DNA of 62,184 nt from a virus. Both the position numbers and the translations under genes were made by a program. Below are positions 1-10,204 of the stretch, in pieces. Numbering within the stretch: position 1 is the first letter of the stretch; the number at the start of each line of letters is the position of its first letter. The stretch is taken from positions 1 through 62,184 of IMG/VR virus record IMGVR_UViG_3300027734_000002; one strand, written 5' to 3'. Under the pieces are notes generated by a model that saw nothing but the letters and a program-made list of their open reading frames with translations, searched no databases and was not told the origin of the DNA.

Positions 1-127
1 CCGAATTTCTCTGCCATGCGCTTTGCCAGTTCATCGTTATCGAAGATGCCCAAGTTGATGTCTTCAACGATACGCATCCGTTGCGCTTGAAGAGCTTTAG
101 CGCCTTCTTTGCTGAGATTCTTCTTAG
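1..127. repeat. terminal direct repeat, left copy (contig closure overlap)
   Basis: These bases are identical to 62058-62184. The coding frame of the giant minus-strand gene runs through the join without a break. The simplest reading is an assembly overlap of a circular or circularly permuted genome, since 127 is a common maximum assembly k-mer. It is therefore probably not a biological terminal repeat. Confidence 0.95.
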
Positions 128-3100
128 CCTCTTCTGCGCGAATCATGCGCTCAAGCATTCCATCAAGAATGCGAGTGCGATTGGATTCCCATGCTTCAGC
201 GAACAGGTCTGCAAGACGTGCCTTTTGCTCTGGCGTTGCGTTCTTGAGTTCTTCGTTGGCAGAGATGGCGTCAAAGATACGCTGGCGGTATTCTTCAACT
301 GTCTTTGCGCTTTGGGATAGAAGCCGATTCCAAGGTATTTGTTTGGACAATGGCGCTTGCTCACCTGGACGTGCGCGATTGATCTCGCGAAGAATGTTAC
401 GCAGAGCATTTGGCCCTTCAAGCATGTCTTGAGCACGCTTCCACTGTGCGTTGTCTTTCTCACGAGCAGCCCTGTCGAAAAGCCTGTCGGCCAATTCTCC
501 ACTGACTTTCATTGCGTCCATGCGAGCCTTGAAATCCTGACGGCTCATTGGATCACTCACTTGCTGACGGAAAGCCTTAACGATGGTGTCTGCCTTGGTG
601 GCGGAATTAAAGAATGCGCTTTGAGCTAGATTATTCTCTGATACAAGAAGGACTCGAACAGCCATGTCGTAGGCAATTTGAACCTTCTTATTCGCAAGAA
701 CTTTAGCTTTGTCGAAAAGCTCTTTAACCTTGCTATCATTGAGTTTAAATTGAGACAGTGAGTTGCTGAAATCAGCTAGTGACACTGGATTTTTAGCCTG
801 CTCAGATACCACTTTGGCAATTTGCTTTGCCTTTTCCTTGGATGCCTTGCGCTCAATAACAAACTCATCAATCGACTTCTCAGCAAGTTTGCGCCCTTCT
901 TGCCAAACAGAAGGTGTTAAGCCAGCATCAACAGCGGCTTTATCCCACACTTTGAGGATTTCAGATTTAACTGACTGCGTGTTAGCCAAAAGATCATTGG
1001 CATCAAGACCTGCTTCACGCAATGCGCGTGTGATTGCCTTGCGAACTGCCGATGGATTGTATGCAATCGTTGGAGTTGCTGGCATGATGGCATTCAGTTC
1101 AACCTCAAGTTGAGCACCTTCAACACCCATCTCTGTAAGCATAGCGCGAACTTTTTTACGTCCATCATTCCAGCTTTCAGTAAACAACTTAGCTTCAGTT
1201 GCCGTGAGGTTGTCGAGATATGTCCTCGCCAGCAATTGACCCAATGGAGCTTGGTCAGCTTTCAAATCTTCACCTTTGATATTCTCCTTGAGTAAAGATT
1301 TAATACTTGCAACTAGGTCTGCCAATGCGGTCTTTTGAGAAGGCTTAACCCCACGTTTCTTTGCCGCTTGTAACAAAGCATTAGAAACATCGTCAATAAT
1401 CTCATCGCGTTGTGGATTCTCAGTAATAATTGGAACGTATTCAGTTGGCTCAATAGCTTCGCCAGCCTTCACTCGCTTATTCACCGTGTCGATGATGTCC
1501 TTGCGCTTCTTGCGCTTGACCTTTTCGGCAGGTGTATCTGTGGAAGATTCCTCTCCAAGGAGATCACCCATGAGTTTATCAAACTCCGCCAAGTCTTTCG
1601 CCTTGGCTTTTTCACGCTCCTCCTTTGGCATCGTGAGGATGGCATTTAGCTCATTACGTTCTGCATCAGTCATTGATGCCTTGGATGCAGATACTTTCTC
1701 AGCAGCTTCAGCCCTAGCATAGAATGCAAAACGTCTCGCTAACGCCTTAACTCTTTCCCATTTAGTTTTACGAGCGCCTTCAAATACCTGTTCACCTTCC
1801 TTGATCAATTCCCACTCATCATTGTTGACGACATCCTGAGCTATCTCATCCGCCGCCTGCTGATTGGCCTTATCAGAATTCTCATACGAGTTCTGCGTGA
1901 AGCTAGTCGCGTTATCACTTCCAAAGTTGGAAATAAGGATATTAGTTCTCGCCTCCTTCATCGCCTTCTCTGCGATTTCACGAATGAACATCCAGCTATA
2001 ACGAGCTTTGTTCACAAGATAGCGTCGTTGTCCAAGGTGTTGACCTTTCTTGCTACCTACTCCTTGCCAGAATGCAGATAGGCGCTCACTAAGTTTGGAT
2101 AGTTGCTTCTTTCTGTCTGGAGACTTAGCCTTGCGTGCAGCGTTGTCCACACGTTGACGGACTTCGATAGTCAGAGCGTCTTGGGCCATCAAGTCTTGCT
2201 CAATGCCAATGCTTTCAAGGAATGCTGGCGAGATGACTGAGTTGGCAATATCATCAAGCGAAACGCCTTCATTCTCAAGGTTGTTGACGTATTTGATGGC
2301 AGCGTCGCTGTATTCTTCAGCAGATTTTACCGCTCTGTCAATAGGCATGAAGTTTGTGAACTGAACACCTCCAAACGGAGCCTTAGCCTTTCCAGTGTTC
2401 GCGGCATCAACTTCCTTCCTGTAATCTTCCGTGGCCTGACTATCCACAATAGAAGCCATCGCCCTTGTCTGGAATCCAGACGGTGGCATAACGATGACAG
2501 AGCCAGCGCGTTCGCCTTCGGTGGTGAAGGTAGCAAATGGAGATTCGCCTTCAATCAACAGCGCCCCACTGTCCTCATACAGCCCTTGCAAGATGCGGCT
2601 AAACTCGGTTTCCGTCAGATCAGGCATCGACTGCTTCACGATGCTGAAAAGCTCGTCTAGCGGAACCGATGGACCATTTGTCTTCGGAGCAATATCGTAT
2701 GCTGCACGAATAGTAGAACGCACTTCCTTGTCGCGTTCGTCGTAGTCAGTGTTTCGAGCTACTTCAGCGCCACTGTTGAATGCAGCATCGTTGGGGGAGT
2801 CGTATTCGACCTTGGATGCAATGCCAATCCGCACGCCACCACCATTCACCAGCATGTCAGCATTAGCCTTCTCCGAGTTCTTCAGGCTATTGCGAATCAA
2901 GCGGAAAACGTCCTTGTAGTCCTTCAGCGTAGGCTCACTCGTTTTACCCGTGATCTTCTGCCAGATGCCACGCAGGAATTGCATGAACTCTGCCCAAATG
3001 CCATCACGCGGGATCTCAACCATTGAGTCGAAGTCGCGAGTCATCGCTTCTTCAAGGATGCTGAAGTAGCTCACCTGATTCGTGCGCCAGTCTGCATACT

Positions 3101-6100
3101 CGCTGTAGGACTCAGCAAGCGAATCAAGCTCATCTGGAGAGTACATCCGGCGCAAGAACGAGAAGATCTGCATCTTCTCCTTCATCGACAAGAAGAACAT
3201 GCCCTTATGGATGTTCTCGTGAAGAATGACGCGACGAACTGCCGCTACTTCTGGCGTAGTTCCTTGGAGATTGGCTAGTTTACGGTCAAGATCGGAAACG
3301 CCTACGTTGTCAGTGAAGACAATCGGCTGTCCATTTTCCGACATGCCTTCGATTTTTGAGTTGGCGCTTACTGCTGCCCAAGTCTCAGGATAACGAACGC
3401 GATTAGCAGGATCAGCAAGGAAGTCTTTAGAGGTGCCAATCCAGGTGAAGAGCACGTTTGGAATCTCGCCAGAACGATTGAGAATCGCGACAGCTTGATT
3501 GGCATCGGTTGGATTGACGGTGCCTTGAACGACGTTTGTGCGCGTTTTCTGAATGAGCGAGTTGAGCGTTTTGAGTCTTAACTCATCGCTCTTCCTTTGT
3601 GCTTCTTCTGCTTTGGCTTGCTCCTTCTCGTCACGCTCGATTTCCTTGGCGAGCTTAGCATCGGCTGCATCACGACGCGCTTGAGCTTCTGACGCATCCT
3701 TGTCAGCCTTGAGATAGGCTTGAACAATCGGACGAGAGCCAACGAGTTTGGGGAATGCAGCACGAAGCACATCCATGTCTTTGCCACCGCTAGCGAAGTA
3801 GGCTTTTGCGGCAGCGATCTTTTCTGGACTCCATTGCCTTTTGCTCTCGGTCAAATCCTCTTCCAAGAACGCCATTGCGGCATCTGCAATGTCCGCTTTT
3901 TCATTTGACTCTATGGCAGTTGTAGCAGATTCTTGCTCAACAGCAGGGATCGACCCCTCTGCTGGTTGTTGAACAACACTGGCTACCGCCGCTTCCTTAG
4001 CCAAGGGAGCGGCGGTTTCTGTTGGTGTGGCTACCGTTGTGGTTTGGGGGGATGGAGCAGGGACGGTCGCTTTCACGGCCTGTGCAGCAGAAGGCGCTAC
4101 CTGAACTGGTTCGCCAGTTGCCCCCGGTTGGAATACATAGAGGTCGCCTTGGCGGGTGTAGCCAGAGGGAATATAGGCATATCCTGATGCTTTATGGAGA
4201 TCTACCGAGAATGGCTTTCCTTCTTTTACCGCATTCTCAATTGCAAAACTAGGAGTTGGAGGAAATTCATCTCTCAAATTTTCTAGAGTAATTGCTTCTT
4301 GCTCTAGTTTGGCGTTTTTCTCCATTTGCCTAATTTGCGACGCAGGATTTTTAGAAAGCAATTTCGCTTTAGCAGCGTTTGCTTTTTCCCTCGCTTTTTG
4401 AGCATCAATGTTTAATTGATTCCAAGCGTTCAAGTGTTCCTCTGGCGTCATCTGCTCCGGCTTCGTCACGTCCCGCTCCATGGCGCTGCCTCCCGGCATG
4501 ACCGTGCCTTCGGTAGCGGTCGTCGGCGTCTCCTGGGTAGGAGTGATTGGTGGGGCTACTTCTGCTTGGATTTGACCTTCTGTGGCAACTTCTTGAGGCT
4601 GGGCGTTTCCTTGGCCCAGTCCTTGCAGTTCCATTTCGGGTCTTTCTTGGCGTAGCAAGCCTTCATCTGTGATTTGCTCTTGAATGGCATTTGGCGTTGT
4701 TTCTATGGGTTGATTTTGAATCGCTTCACCCACCCCTGCACCTGCTTCCGCAGTCGGGGGCGGCACTGGCATTTCAGTGCCCATTTGCACATTGGAGCCA
4801 GTGGGGGTTTGTGAGGACTTTTTAGGCATCTCCATTGCTGGAGAAGGTGTTTCTACAGTAGGAGCAACAATTGGAACTGGCAATCCAGCAGGCGCTTGTG
4901 GTTCTTGTGCAAGCGGTTGCTCTGGAGTGGTCGCTTCCAATTGCGCTTGGAGTTCTGCGGCAGCTTGAGCTTGGGCAGCTTGTTCCTGAGCCAGCATTTG
5001 AGCGGCTTTATCAGCAGCAGCGCCTTCAGCTTGAGTCTTGAGCAGATTTTCATTAAGCTCCACGAAAGCAGCAGTTGAGCTTGAGACATCAGGAGATGTT
5101 TCGTTGGCTTTTACGACTAGCTCTTTGGGGATGATTTGGCTTGGAGGCTCTAGTGCTGGTGGCGCTGGCGTTGGTTCCTCTGGAACAATTTCAGCTTCAA
5201 CAGCCTGCTGTTCAGCTTGTGGACGCAAAGCTCTATAACCTCGATTGATAGCTGTTGGTCCAAGTCCAGCCAATCCCATCAATCCAGTCATCGCGAGAGT
5301 TGTCGGAGCAACTTCAGTGATTCCTTTGGTGTAATCTTGCACCGTCCTGTCTGGCAAAACAACACTCTCAGGCGCTTCCCCACGAAGAACACTTTGTTCA
5401 AACTCCTTGTTGATACGATCCTGCTCAACTGCGGTAATCGCTTCTGTGCCAACTTCACCAGCAGCAGCGCCAATACCTGCTCCTACTGCTTTAGCTCCAG
5501 TGACCTTAGATAGAGCATTTGAGGCAAGGCTCATGATGCCATTCTTGCCACCCAGAGCCTTTCGGATGTATTTTCCAGCGCCACCGAGGGCCATATTACC
5601 AAGAGCTTCTGGACCAGCTTCGGCAGCGCCAAATTTGCGAGCTAAAGGAAGCAATTCCTCGTATGCCTCATTTTGCTCTTCTGGAGTCAGCGGACGTTGC
5701 AGCTTCTCTTGGAAGAAATTGTCGATTCTTTCGCGAGAATCATCAAGGAATTGAGCGCCAGCCATGCGGTAGGCCATCAAAAGCGATGTTCCTGCTGCTG
5801 CTGAACGTGCCGCCACTGGACTCTTGGTGGCAAGGGCGGTTACTGCACCTGCCGCAAGACTTGGAACCAGCGTTGATCCTGAAAATCCAAGGCTTGGAGT
5901 CGCTTCTCGAATTGAGGATGAAACCGATGATGCGTCACCACCTTCCATAGCGGCTGCTTCGGAAGCATTAAGCTCTTCCTGAAGAGCTTGCATATCTGCC
6001 CGACTTTGCGTGTAGCTCTCACTGCGCTGCCAAGGATTTTCCAAGCCTCCAAATGCCTGACGCATTGACGCAGGAACGCTCGTTCCAAGAGAGGTGAATG

Positions 6101-6296
6101 CTCTTCCAGTGGCGGAAAGAGTATCAGACAGATCAAAAAATGGTTTTTCTGGTGCTACTGTTGCCGCTACTGTTGGTGCTACTGCTGAAGTTTTAGACAA
6201 CTTGCGATATTCTTGAGCCAAAGCTGTAGCTGCCTCTGTATCTCCGGCTGCGTCTGCATTGAGCAATGCCTGAGAGATTTGATCCAGTGATGCCAT
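1..6296 (-). CDS. giant polyvalent virion-type protein with HExxH metallopeptidase motif, N-terminal 2,098 residues (continues at 62057)
   Basis: The frame starts at ATG 6296, is open to base 1, and continues in the same frame from 62057 to a stop at 59903: 8,451 nt, 2,816 aa. The N-terminus (MASLDQISQALLNADAAG) is followed by Ala/Gly-rich, partly hydrophobic segments near residues 140-330 and a long Pro/Gln/Ala-rich linker near 340-600. A Lys/Glu-rich coil precedes a zinc-metallopeptidase motif, HENIH, at residues 1026-1030 in the context RRVILHENIHKGMFFL. The rest is mostly charged helix. Giant multidomain proteins at the end of a podovirus-like structural operon are typically packaged and ejected with the DNA; peptidase activity and virion location are inferred. 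The start has an A/T leader and no Shine-Dalgarno site. Contig linearisation hides this gene, the largest in the genome. Confidence 0.9.
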   Translation of the reverse strand, partial: MASLDQISQALLNADAAGDTEAATALAQEYRKLSKTSAVAPTVAATVAPEKPFFDLSDTLSATGRAFTSLGTSVPASMRQAFGGLENPWQRSESYTQSRADMQALQEELNASEAAAMEGGDASSVSSSIREATPSLGFSGSTLVPSLAAGAVTALATKSPVAARSAAAGTSLLMAYRMAGAQFLDDSRERIDNFFQEKLQRPLTPEEQNEAYEELLPLARKFGAAEAGPEALGNMALGGAGKYIRKALGGKNGIMSLASNALSKVTGAKAVGAGIGAAAGEVGTEAITAVEQDRINKEFEQSVLRGEAPESVVLPDRTVQDYTKGITEVAPTTLAMTGLMGLAGLGPTAINRGYRALRPQAEQQAVEAEIVPEEPTPAPPALEPPSQIIPKELVVKANETSPDVSSSTAAFVELNENLLKTQAEGAAADKAAQMLAQEQAAQAQAAAELQAQLEATTPEQPLAQEPQAPAGLPVPIVAPTVETPSPAMEMPKKSSQTPTGSNVQMGTEMPVPPPTAEAGAGVGEAIQNQPIETTPNAIQEQITDEGLLRQERPEMELQGLGQGNAQPQEVATEGQIQAEVAPPITPTQETPTTATEGTVMPGGSAMERDVTKPEQMTPEEHLNAWNQLNIDAQKAREKANAAKAKLLSKNPASQIRQMEKNAKLEQEAITLENLRDEFPPTPSFAIENAVKEGKPFSVDLHKASGYAYIPSGYTRQGDLYVFQPGATGEPVQVAPSAAQAVKATVPAPSPQTTTVATPTETAAPLAKEAAVASVVQQPAEGSIPAVEQESATTAIESNEKADIADAAMAFLEEDLTESKRQWSPEKIAAAKAYFASGGKDMDVLRAAFPKLVGSRPIVQAYLKADKDASEAQARRDAADAKLAKEIERDEKEQAKAEEAQRKSDELRLKTLNSLIQKTRTNVVQGTVNPTDANQAVAILNRSGEIPNVLFTWIGTSKDFLADPANRVRYPETWAAVSANSKIEGMSENGQPIVFTDNVGVSDLDRKLANLQGTTPEVAAVRRVILHENIHKGMFFLSMKEKMQIFSFLRRMYSPDELDSLAESYSEYADWRTNQVSYFSILEEAMTRDFDSMVEIPRDGIWAEFMQFLRGIWQKITGKTSEPTLKDYKDVFRLIRNSLKNSEKANADMLVNGGGVRIGIASKVEYDSPNDAAFNSGAEVARNTDYDERDKEVRSTIRAAYDIAPKTNGPSVPLDELFSIVKQSMPDLTETEFSRILQGLYEDSGALLIEGESPFATFTTEGERAGSVIVMPPSGFQTRAMASIVDSQATEDYRKEVDAANTGKAKAPFGGVQFTNFMPIDRAVKSAEEYSDAAIKYVNNLENEGVSLDDIANSVISPAFLESIGIEQDLMAQDALTIEVRQRVDNAARKAKSPDRKKQLSKLSERLSAFWQGVGSKKGQHLGQRRYLVNKARYSWMFIREIAEKAMKEARTNILISNFGSDNATSFTQNSYENSDKANQQAADEIAQDVVNNDEWELIKEGEQVFEGARKTKWERVKALARRFAFYARAEAAEKVSASKASMTDAERNELNAILTMPKEEREKAKAKDLAEFDKLMGDLLGEESSTDTPAEKVKRKKRKDIIDTVNKRVKAGEAIEPTEYVPIITENPQRDEIIDDVSNALLQAAKKRGVKPSQKTALADLVASIKSLLKENIKGEDLKADQAPLGQLLARTYLDNLTATEAKLFTESWNDGRKKVRAMLTEMGVEGAQLEVELNAIMPATPTIAYNPSAVRKAITRALREAGLDANDLLANTQSVKSEILKVWDKAAVDAGLTPSVWQEGRKLAEKSIDEFVIERKASKEKAKQIAKVVSEQAKNPVSLADFSNSLSQFKLNDSKVKELFDKAKVLANKKVQIAYDMAVRVLLVSENNLAQSAFFNSATKADTIVKAFRQQVSDPMSRQDFKARMDAMKVSGELADRLFDRAAREKDNAQWKRAQDMLEGPNALRNILREINRARPGEQAPLSKQIPWNRLLSQSAKTVEEYRQRIFDAISANEELKNATPEQKARLADLFAEAWESNRTRILDGMLERMIRAEEAKKNLSKEGAKALQAQRMRIVEDINLGIFDNDELAKRMAEKF

Positions 6297-6301
6297 AATA
6301 G

Positions 6302-8038
6302 TTATTTAGGTGCGTATTTGTCCAGAGCGGCTTTTAATGCTGGATTTCCAGCCGCAGGATCAACACTAACCCGTGGCACATCGCTTGCAACTGGCTTCGT
6401 TTTTTCAGCTAAATAAACGTCCAACACATCAGTCCATGTTTTTGAGCCTCCAAGTCCCAGTGGTCCGCGCATGCCAATTTTGGCAGCAAAAGGACTTGCC
6501 CTGAATACTTCAAGCTCCTCAACTGTTTGGCTTAAACCGGGGCGATTCATGCCAAACGATCTCTTCTGACCCATTTTATCGGCAAAATAATCACTCAATA
6601 GGCGATACACAGATACGCCACCTTGGTCTGCATCTGAGGTTTCATATCCAGGAATGCCTTGAATCAGTTCGCCAGATTTTAGCGAGTTGATCACCTGATC
6701 TTTAGATGATGATATGGACTTAGCGAATTCATCCAAAGTGTTGTCCATTGTGGATTTAATCCCAGACCACGCTTTGTTGTATTGCTGCACCACTGGATAG
6801 GCATCAACTTCTTGCTTTGCTTGTTCAGCCAAGGTTTGAAGATTTGCTCTGCGACGAATTGCTTCACCAACCGTCAAATCGGATCGTGGTGGTGGTGATT
6901 TAGCCAATTGCTGTAATTTTGCCAAAGCCTGCTTCTTGACCTCTAGCGAAGTGTTTCCACTATCAATGGCTGCTTTATAAGTATTCTCATCCGCAGAAGG
7001 ATCATTAATACCTTGCAAAATCTCAGCCTCATTAACCTTGAGAATATCTTCAGCCTTGGGTGCCGCCAATCCCTTCATGGTATCTTTAAATGGCACTGGA
7101 GCAACAGCCTGTTCCTTGGGTCTTGCTGGAATTCCAGAATCTCCCAGTGTTCGACCTGATACGCCTCCGATTCCAGTCTGAGTGGCTGGTGCGGTTTCCG
7201 CTGGGCTGTATATGCCTTGGTATGATCCACGCAGCTTATTAAACAAGCGACTGCGCTCTTCAGACAGCTTTTGAAATTCAGGATTTGGCATTGCAACGTC
7301 ATTAGCGTCGTAAATCACATCTTCCCCCGCCTCCTTCAACCTTTTTACTTCAGAATCAATAAGCTCAAAATCCTTCTGCATCATTTGACCAGCAATGTCT
7401 TTAGCGCCACCGCGAGTTCCAATTTTATCCCTTGCAGCTTTTTTCATCTGCCCTTCAAGATATTTAGCCTCTTCGACTGATTTGATGTTCTTGGCTATTT
7501 CTGAATCTCCTCCATACTGGAGGTATCCACCAATAGCAGTTCGCAAGTCCTCATTAGCCTTTGCGGAAGCAGCGCGTTCAGCTTCCGCCCTCTGCTGCTT
7601 CGCCTGCTGATAGCCTTGATACTGACTCGCATACAACTGAGCAACATTGCTGAATCGAGCATCGCTAAATGCCAAGGGATTGCGAGTCGCCAGATCGCGA
7701 TATTTCACCGCAAAATCATCGCTCTCAGGGTTGAGATTGCCGCCAGCTAGTTCGCTCGCCGCACGTTCAACCTGTGCCTCAATCTCCTGCTTCTTTCGCA
7801 AGTCATTGGCTTTTTGCGCGATTTCGTCGTAAGCAAATTGAGCTTTTTGGGCTTCAAATACTGGAGCTTGGCGTTGCAGGCTGCGAAGCTGATCTATTGC
7901 TGCCGCACCCTTGTAGAAATCATCAATCTCACGATCAAGTGATGCCACGCCGGTAGATTTCCGAGTTTGGTTAAAAACTGGATTGGCGGGAGCCTGAGCA
8001 GGCATTCCAAGGTAGTCGGCAAGGTCAATGACTGGCAT
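6302..8038 (-). CDS. 578-aa putative internal virion protein
   Basis: I do not recognise a named family. The protein is largely charged and helical. It has long Gln/Ala/Lys/Glu stretches that look like coiled coil (about residues 50-110 and 140-260), a Pro-rich middle and a more globular C-terminus. It ends six bases before the giant-protein start and lies between tail-type genes and that gene, so an internal or ejection protein is the best guess. The ATG follows the A/T leader TTAATTT with no Shine-Dalgarno site. Confidence 0.75.
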   Translation of the reverse strand: MPVIDLADYLGMPAQAPANPVFNQTRKSTGVASLDREIDDFYKGAAAIDQLRSLQRQAPVFEAQKAQFAYDEIAQKANDLRKKQEIEAQVERAASELAGGNLNPESDDFAVKYRDLATRNPLAFSDARFSNVAQLYASQYQGYQQAKQQRAEAERAASAKANEDLRTAIGGYLQYGGDSEIAKNIKSVEEAKYLEGQMKKAARDKIGTRGGAKDIAGQMMQKDFELIDSEVKRLKEAGEDVIYDANDVAMPNPEFQKLSEERSRLFNKLRGSYQGIYSPAETAPATQTGIGGVSGRTLGDSGIPARPKEQAVAPVPFKDTMKGLAAPKAEDILKVNEAEILQGINDPSADENTYKAAIDSGNTSLEVKKQALAKLQQLAKSPPPRSDLTVGEAIRRRANLQTLAEQAKQEVDAYPVVQQYNKAWSGIKSTMDNTLDEFAKSISSSKDQVINSLKSGELIQGIPGYETSDADQGGVSVYRLLSDYFADKMGQKRSFGMNRPGLSQTVEELEVFRASPFAAKIGMRGPLGLGGSKTWTDVLDVYLAEKTKPVASDVPRVSVDPAAGNPALKAALDKYAPK

Positions 8039-8041
8039 AAA

Positions 8042-8746
8042 TTAAGCGGCTTTTTTCTTCTTTTCTTTTTCTACACCTTTTTTCATGGCTTCGTAAATGC
8101 GCTCAGAAGTTGCGGTATTACCTTTTGGAATGGCCTTACTGGTGAACTTTGGATTACCAAGTTCATCCACCTTGCCAGTCTTCTCGGCACGCGCATATTT
8201 GTTGTCAGCACCTTGGCGAGCAGCAGCTTGACCAAAGAATTGAGCTTTGGTTTTACCGTCGAAGGTTGCTGGTTTGCGATCTCCAGTTGGAATAACCGCA
8301 GTGCCAGTTCCGTAGCGGCTAGTCACAATACGTTCCTGTGGACTATAAGTAGCAATAACCCCTCCAGTTGGACGCTGTTGAAGTTGAGTTGGGTAAGGGT
8401 CAAGTTTATTTCCTTCTGGCATTGGGAGATTAGAGTCAAGAACCCTAGTCATCAATTCGGAATCTGCGGCATATTTATTTTCAGGCACATACGAACGCAT
8501 ACCTCGCTCTTCCTGCTCACGCATCCTCATTCGAGCGGCAGCACCAGCGTTCATCAACTTTTCACGAGCGGCTTGTAGAAGCTGATCGGCGGTTGAGATT
8601 TGCGGCCTCGTATTGACAAAAATGGACTGGAAATTAGGCGTGAGTCTGGATGCTCCGCCCATGGATTCGTACATGTTTCCACTGTATGGATTGTACGTTG
8701 CATTGAATGTCGGTGATTCCGTGTCACCAGCGATTGTGGTAGCCAT
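8042..8746 (-). CDS. 234-aa structural-region protein of unknown function
   Basis: Begins MATTIAGDTESPTFNATYNP and is rich in polar residues. The middle is Arg/Glu-rich (near residues 60-85). The C-terminus is strongly basic, ending in a run of lysines and two alanines. It lies three bases upstream of the 578-aa gene and reads as part of the same operon. No domain is recognised; position suggests a minor virion component. Confidence 0.72.
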   Translation of the reverse strand: MATTIAGDTESPTFNATYNPYSGNMYESMGGASRLTPNFQSIFVNTRPQISTADQLLQAAREKLMNAGAAARMRMREQEERGMRSYVPENKYAADSELMTRVLDSNLPMPEGNKLDPYPTQLQQRPTGGVIATYSPQERIVTSRYGTGTAVIPTGDRKPATFDGKTKAQFFGQAAARQGADNKYARAEKTGKVDELGNPKFTSKAIPKGNTATSERIYEAMKKGVEKEKKKKAA

Positions 8747-8751
8747 GTTTT

Positions 8752-9111
8752 TTAGCGGTAAATGGTAAATGCTTGTGGCTGCATCGCTCCAAAAACTGAA
8801 TTGCGGGCCATCTGTTGAGGCTGAGAAATTCCTTCAGACTGCATATTGGATTGAGCAAATGGAGAAAGAGCTTGGTCAAGCTGACGCGATTTTAGGCGAA
8901 GCTCTCGCTCAGCGATGCGGTCAGGAGAGTTACGAGAGCGTCCAACAGGAGTTGAGCCTTGTAGCGATGGAGGCAAAAACTCATTGTAATTTTTCTGCAT
9001 TTCTTCCAAAGCTCCAGGACCAGCTTGTCCTGTATTGAGACTGTATGCTGATGGAAGATTTTGCTTCATCCTAAAAGAATCAATGCCTGATCTGCGTGGT
9101 GTATATGCCAT
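8752..9111 (-). CDS. 119-aa structural-region protein of unknown function
   Basis: A polar protein with an Arg/Glu helix near residues 63-80 and a Gln/Met-rich C-terminal part. It lies tightly between the 319-aa connector candidate and the 234-aa protein, all on the minus strand, so a small virion or assembly role is likely. The leader is GATAATT-ATG. Confidence 0.7.
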   Translation of the reverse strand: MAYTPRRSGIDSFRMKQNLPSAYSLNTGQAGPGALEEMQKNYNEFLPPSLQGSTPVGRSRNSPDRIAERELRLKSRQLDQALSPFAQSNMQSEGISQPQQMARNSVFGAMQPQAFTIYR

Positions 9112-9113
9112 AA

Positions 9114-10073
9114 TTATCGAGTTTGTGGAGTTTGTCCGGCTGAGAAAGACCAGTCCATTGCCATTTTAGGACGGATAGCTCCTCGGTTTTGTTTCAACCC
9201 TTGGTTGAGAACTTCGTAGCACTTCTGCCAGAAAAGCTGTGACTGTTGAAGCTCTGTAGCTCCACTGTCTTCAAGCTGAATCGCCTTCATGGCGAATTTC
9301 AGCGCACCAATATTATCCGGCCAGATCAAATCAGTTTCTTGAATGAGTCGAACAAAACGACGCTTACAAAGGCATCGAAGCACTGGCTTATTGTCTGGAC
9401 TAGCTTCGATTGTGCCAACCTTGTAACGACGATAAATAGGATTCGTTTCACTAGGCTCATAGACGGAAAGCTCAGTCGGAGTGCCAGAAATAACGACTGA
9501 TAGCGTGACGTTGCCGGTAGTGAGAGGCTTAACCACCTGAGTGACGAACATCTGAACAGCAGTAGTTGCCGTTGGATTAGCGAGCGTTAGGTCAATACCC
9601 TCTACACCGTTAGCATCGAAAATGGTGTTGCCGTTTGCATCGTGACCATATAGTCGCACCACTTGCCCTTCGTCGTATGGATTGTCGATTGCAAGTTCGA
9701 TCAATCCAGCGTCAGCTTGATACTCTTGCGTGCAAACATCGCCTTGATCAAGAATGATACGAAGATCTCTCGTCGTCTCGTCAATGTAGCCAGGGCCAGA
9801 AGTCATGAACTCCTGCATGCGCGAGAATGGCATCGTGGGCCAGTTGACGCGAGTGACGCCAACAATGGACTCGTAGCGCCTCGGAAGTGTAATATAGCCA
9901 GTCGTGGACGGATAATCCACTTGGCCGTACATATTCTTCCACAAACCAGAGTTGATGATCCTCTCGACTCCCTGATTGAGAATCGGTAGGAAAAGCTCTG
10001 AATTAGGATTGCCAGGGAAGATGGCATTGCCAATCATTGACCTGACATCCGCAACTGTTAGGCCGGTGGACAT
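9114..10073 (-). CDS. putative head-tail connector / tail tubular-like protein (319 aa)
   Basis: The N-terminal 50 residues (VADVRSMIGNAIF, then FLPILNQGVERIINSGLW) resemble the helical start of podovirus connector or tail tubular proteins. A long beta-rich middle (about 60-230) and a helical C-terminus follow. This looks like a family trait, but I could not test it. It is the first gene of the internal-protein run toward the giant gene. I chose ATG 10073; an in-frame GTG at 10079 adds two residues. Upstream lies a 125-bp A/T-rich gap and the plus-strand HNH gene. Confidence 0.6.
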   Translation of the reverse strand: MSTGLTVADVRSMIGNAIFPGNPNSELFLPILNQGVERIINSGLWKNMYGQVDYPSTTGYITLPRRYESIVGVTRVNWPTMPFSRMQEFMTSGPGYIDETTRDLRIILDQGDVCTQEYQADAGLIELAIDNPYDEGQVVRLYGHDANGNTIFDANGVEGIDLTLANPTATTAVQMFVTQVVKPLTTGNVTLSVVISGTPTELSVYEPSETNPIYRRYKVGTIEASPDNKPVLRCLCKRRFVRLIQETDLIWPDNIGALKFAMKAIQLEDSGATELQQSQLFWQKCYEVLNQGLKQNRGAIRPKMAMDWSFSAGQTPQTR

Positions 10074-10185
10074 CTCCACCGATTCTAACCGTTATGACTG
10101 GATGGGCAAGGGGGATTTTGGCTGATTTGTGGGTAGTATAAAATTCGATTTATTACAAATGAAATAGTTGTGGACAGATTTGTAT

Positions 10186-10202
10186 GTTGTTGTAACAACA
10201 AC
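10186..10202. promoter_or_regulatory. 17-bp near-perfect palindrome, operator-like
   Basis: GTTGTTGT and ACAACAAC are separated by a single A, two bases before the ATG of the plus-strand HNH gene and 113 bp upstream of the minus-strand connector gene. The position suggests a repressor-binding site or a small RNA hairpin that hides the HNH start. No Shine-Dalgarno sequence is present. Confidence 0.4.
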
Positions 10203-10204
10203 CT

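Noticed and set aside
1-127. Biological direct terminal repeat, as in T7-like phages
   Set aside because: The length equals a common assembler k-mer, it lies inside a gene, and the coding frame is continuous across the join; true ends cannot be told from sequence alone.
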